A DNA stretch of 6,990 nt from Alphaproteobacteria bacterium (lineage in GTDB: Bacteria; Pseudomonadota; Alphaproteobacteria; Rickettsiales; VGDC01): NCBI GenBank assembly GCA_016869895.1, contig VGDC01000097.1, forward strand, positions 1 to 6,990. The letters are read 5' to 3'. Shown piece by piece: positions 6,458 to 6,990 of the stretch. How positions within the stretch are numbered: the stretch's first letter is position 1; the number at the start of each line of letters is the position of its first letter. Position numbers and translations under genes: made by a program. The notes below the pieces were generated by a model that saw only the letters and a list, made by a program, of their open reading frames with translations, ran no database searches and had not been told where the DNA came from.

Positions 6458-6990
6458 TTAGCGTAGCAAATCCCTCTCCAGCTGGGCGCTTTCATTGCCT
6501 TTGCCCTTCGGCTGCAAGGTGCGATAGACCTGCAGGTTCTCCAACACGCGCTGCACATAGTTCCGCGTTTCGCTGAAGGGGATGCCCTCTATCCAATCCA
6601 CCGCCGCTTCTGGCGTGCGCCCGATATCCCCGTAAGTCTTCTGCCACTGGCGGGCGCGGCCTTGTCCGGCGTTGTAGGACGCGATGGCGAGGATATACGA
6701 CCCGTCGAACTGGCGGACGAGTTGGTTGATATAGGCATCGCCCAGCCGCACATTCGCCGCGCCGTCACTGAGAGTCGAGGGGGTGAAGGGCAGGTCGTTC
6801 TTGCGGGCGACTTCCTTGGCGGTGGAGGGCAGCAGCTGCATCAGCCCTTTTGCGCCGGCGGAGCTTTCCGCTTCGGCATTGAACAGGCTTTCCTGACGGG
6901 TGATCGCCCAGATGAGCGCTTCTTCCCCCTGCGGGGTGAAATTCAGCGAGAAATAGGGATAGCCCTGTTGCGCCAGCACGATGTTCTGTT
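6458..6990 (-). CDS. slt: Soluble lytic murein transglycosylase, catalytic C-terminal domain (partial, 5' end off window)
   Basis: The frame is open through the window edge, so only the last 176 or so residues are seen. They form the GH23 SLT domain: catalytic Glu33 of the visible part in ITRQESLFN, then GAKGLMQLLPSTA (45-57), ASYNAGQGRARQW (103-115), and IPFSETRNYVQRVLEN (136-151), which is typical of the Slt70 group. The enzyme cleaves the MurNAc-GlcNAc bond of peptidoglycan in the periplasm, forming 1,6-anhydroMurNAc products, and acts in wall turnover. The missing N-terminal part would carry the signal peptide and the superhelical TPR-like region in Slt70-type proteins. The GTG at 6979 is internal to the domain linker and is not taken as the start, because the frame continues upstream (QNI). 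The stop is TAA at 6460-6458. No functional link with the mrp genes is evident. Confidence 0.93.
   Translation of the reverse strand, partial: QNIVLAQQGYPYFSLNFTPQGEEALIWAITRQESLFNAEAESSAGAKGLMQLLPSTAKEVARKNDLPFTPSTLSDGAANVRLGDAYINQLVRQFDGSYILAIASYNAGQGRARQWQKTYGDIGRTPEAAVDWIEGIPFSETRNYVQRVLENLQVYRTLQPKGKGNESAQLERDLLR

Noticed and set aside
5989..6558. Minus-strand open frame of 189 codons upstream of mrpE
   Set aside because: It overlaps the end of the transglycosylase gene in another frame and is rich in Arg/Cys/Ser without family signs. The plus-strand lipoprotein, with a ribosome binding site and lipobox, is the better explanation. A hydrophobic stretch in the middle (about LAVYLLITAVIIGIPVLFLA) gave me pause.

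Overview
The window is one long minus-strand operon for an Mrp-type (Mnh/CPA3) monovalent cation/proton antiporter, followed on the high-coordinate side by a short plus-strand lipoprotein gene and the 3' end of a minus-strand soluble lytic transglycosylase gene. The DNA is GC-rich (about 60% by eye), genes are tightly packed, and the organism looks Gram-negative: it has a lipoprotein signal and an Slt-type murein transglycosylase. An alphaproteobacterium is my best guess from gene order and protein style, but nothing here fixes the lineage.

Layout, in transcription order of the minus strand: intergenic start region (5982-6117), mrpE (5981-5448), mrpF (5451-5185), mrpG (5195-4824), a protein joining the MbhD/DUF4040 and MbhE domains of the MrpA C-terminus (4827-4063), mrpB (4066-3641), mrpC (3635-3258), mrpD (3268-1730), a second large antiporter-like subunit (1733-222), and the start of a small two-helix membrane protein (225 to beyond position 1). 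Seven of the eight junctions overlap: five are ATGA (4 nt) and two are 11-nt overlaps. The B/C junction is a 5-nt gap. The genes must be co-transcribed and are probably translationally coupled.

No full-length MrpA is present inside the window. The C-terminal domains of MrpA are a free-standing gene in the middle of the operon. The second large subunit at the distal end carries MrpA/NuoM-like channel motifs and can be read as the separate N-terminal part. This is the arrangement of 'group 2'-like Mrp clusters and of the Mrp modules of Mbh/Mbs complexes, not the classical mrpABCDEFG operon. Together the proteins should form an inner-membrane complex exchanging Na+ (or another monovalent cation) for H+, for pH and sodium homeostasis. 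Oddities are a long Lys/Ala/Pro-rich basic tail on the MrpA C-terminal-type protein and the extra small membrane protein.

On the right, an unrecognised lipoprotein gene (6118-6453) runs divergently from mrpE and ends 4 nt from the stop codon of the convergent slt-like gene (6458 to beyond 6990). I see no tRNA, rRNA, CRISPR, insertion sequence or other mobile element.
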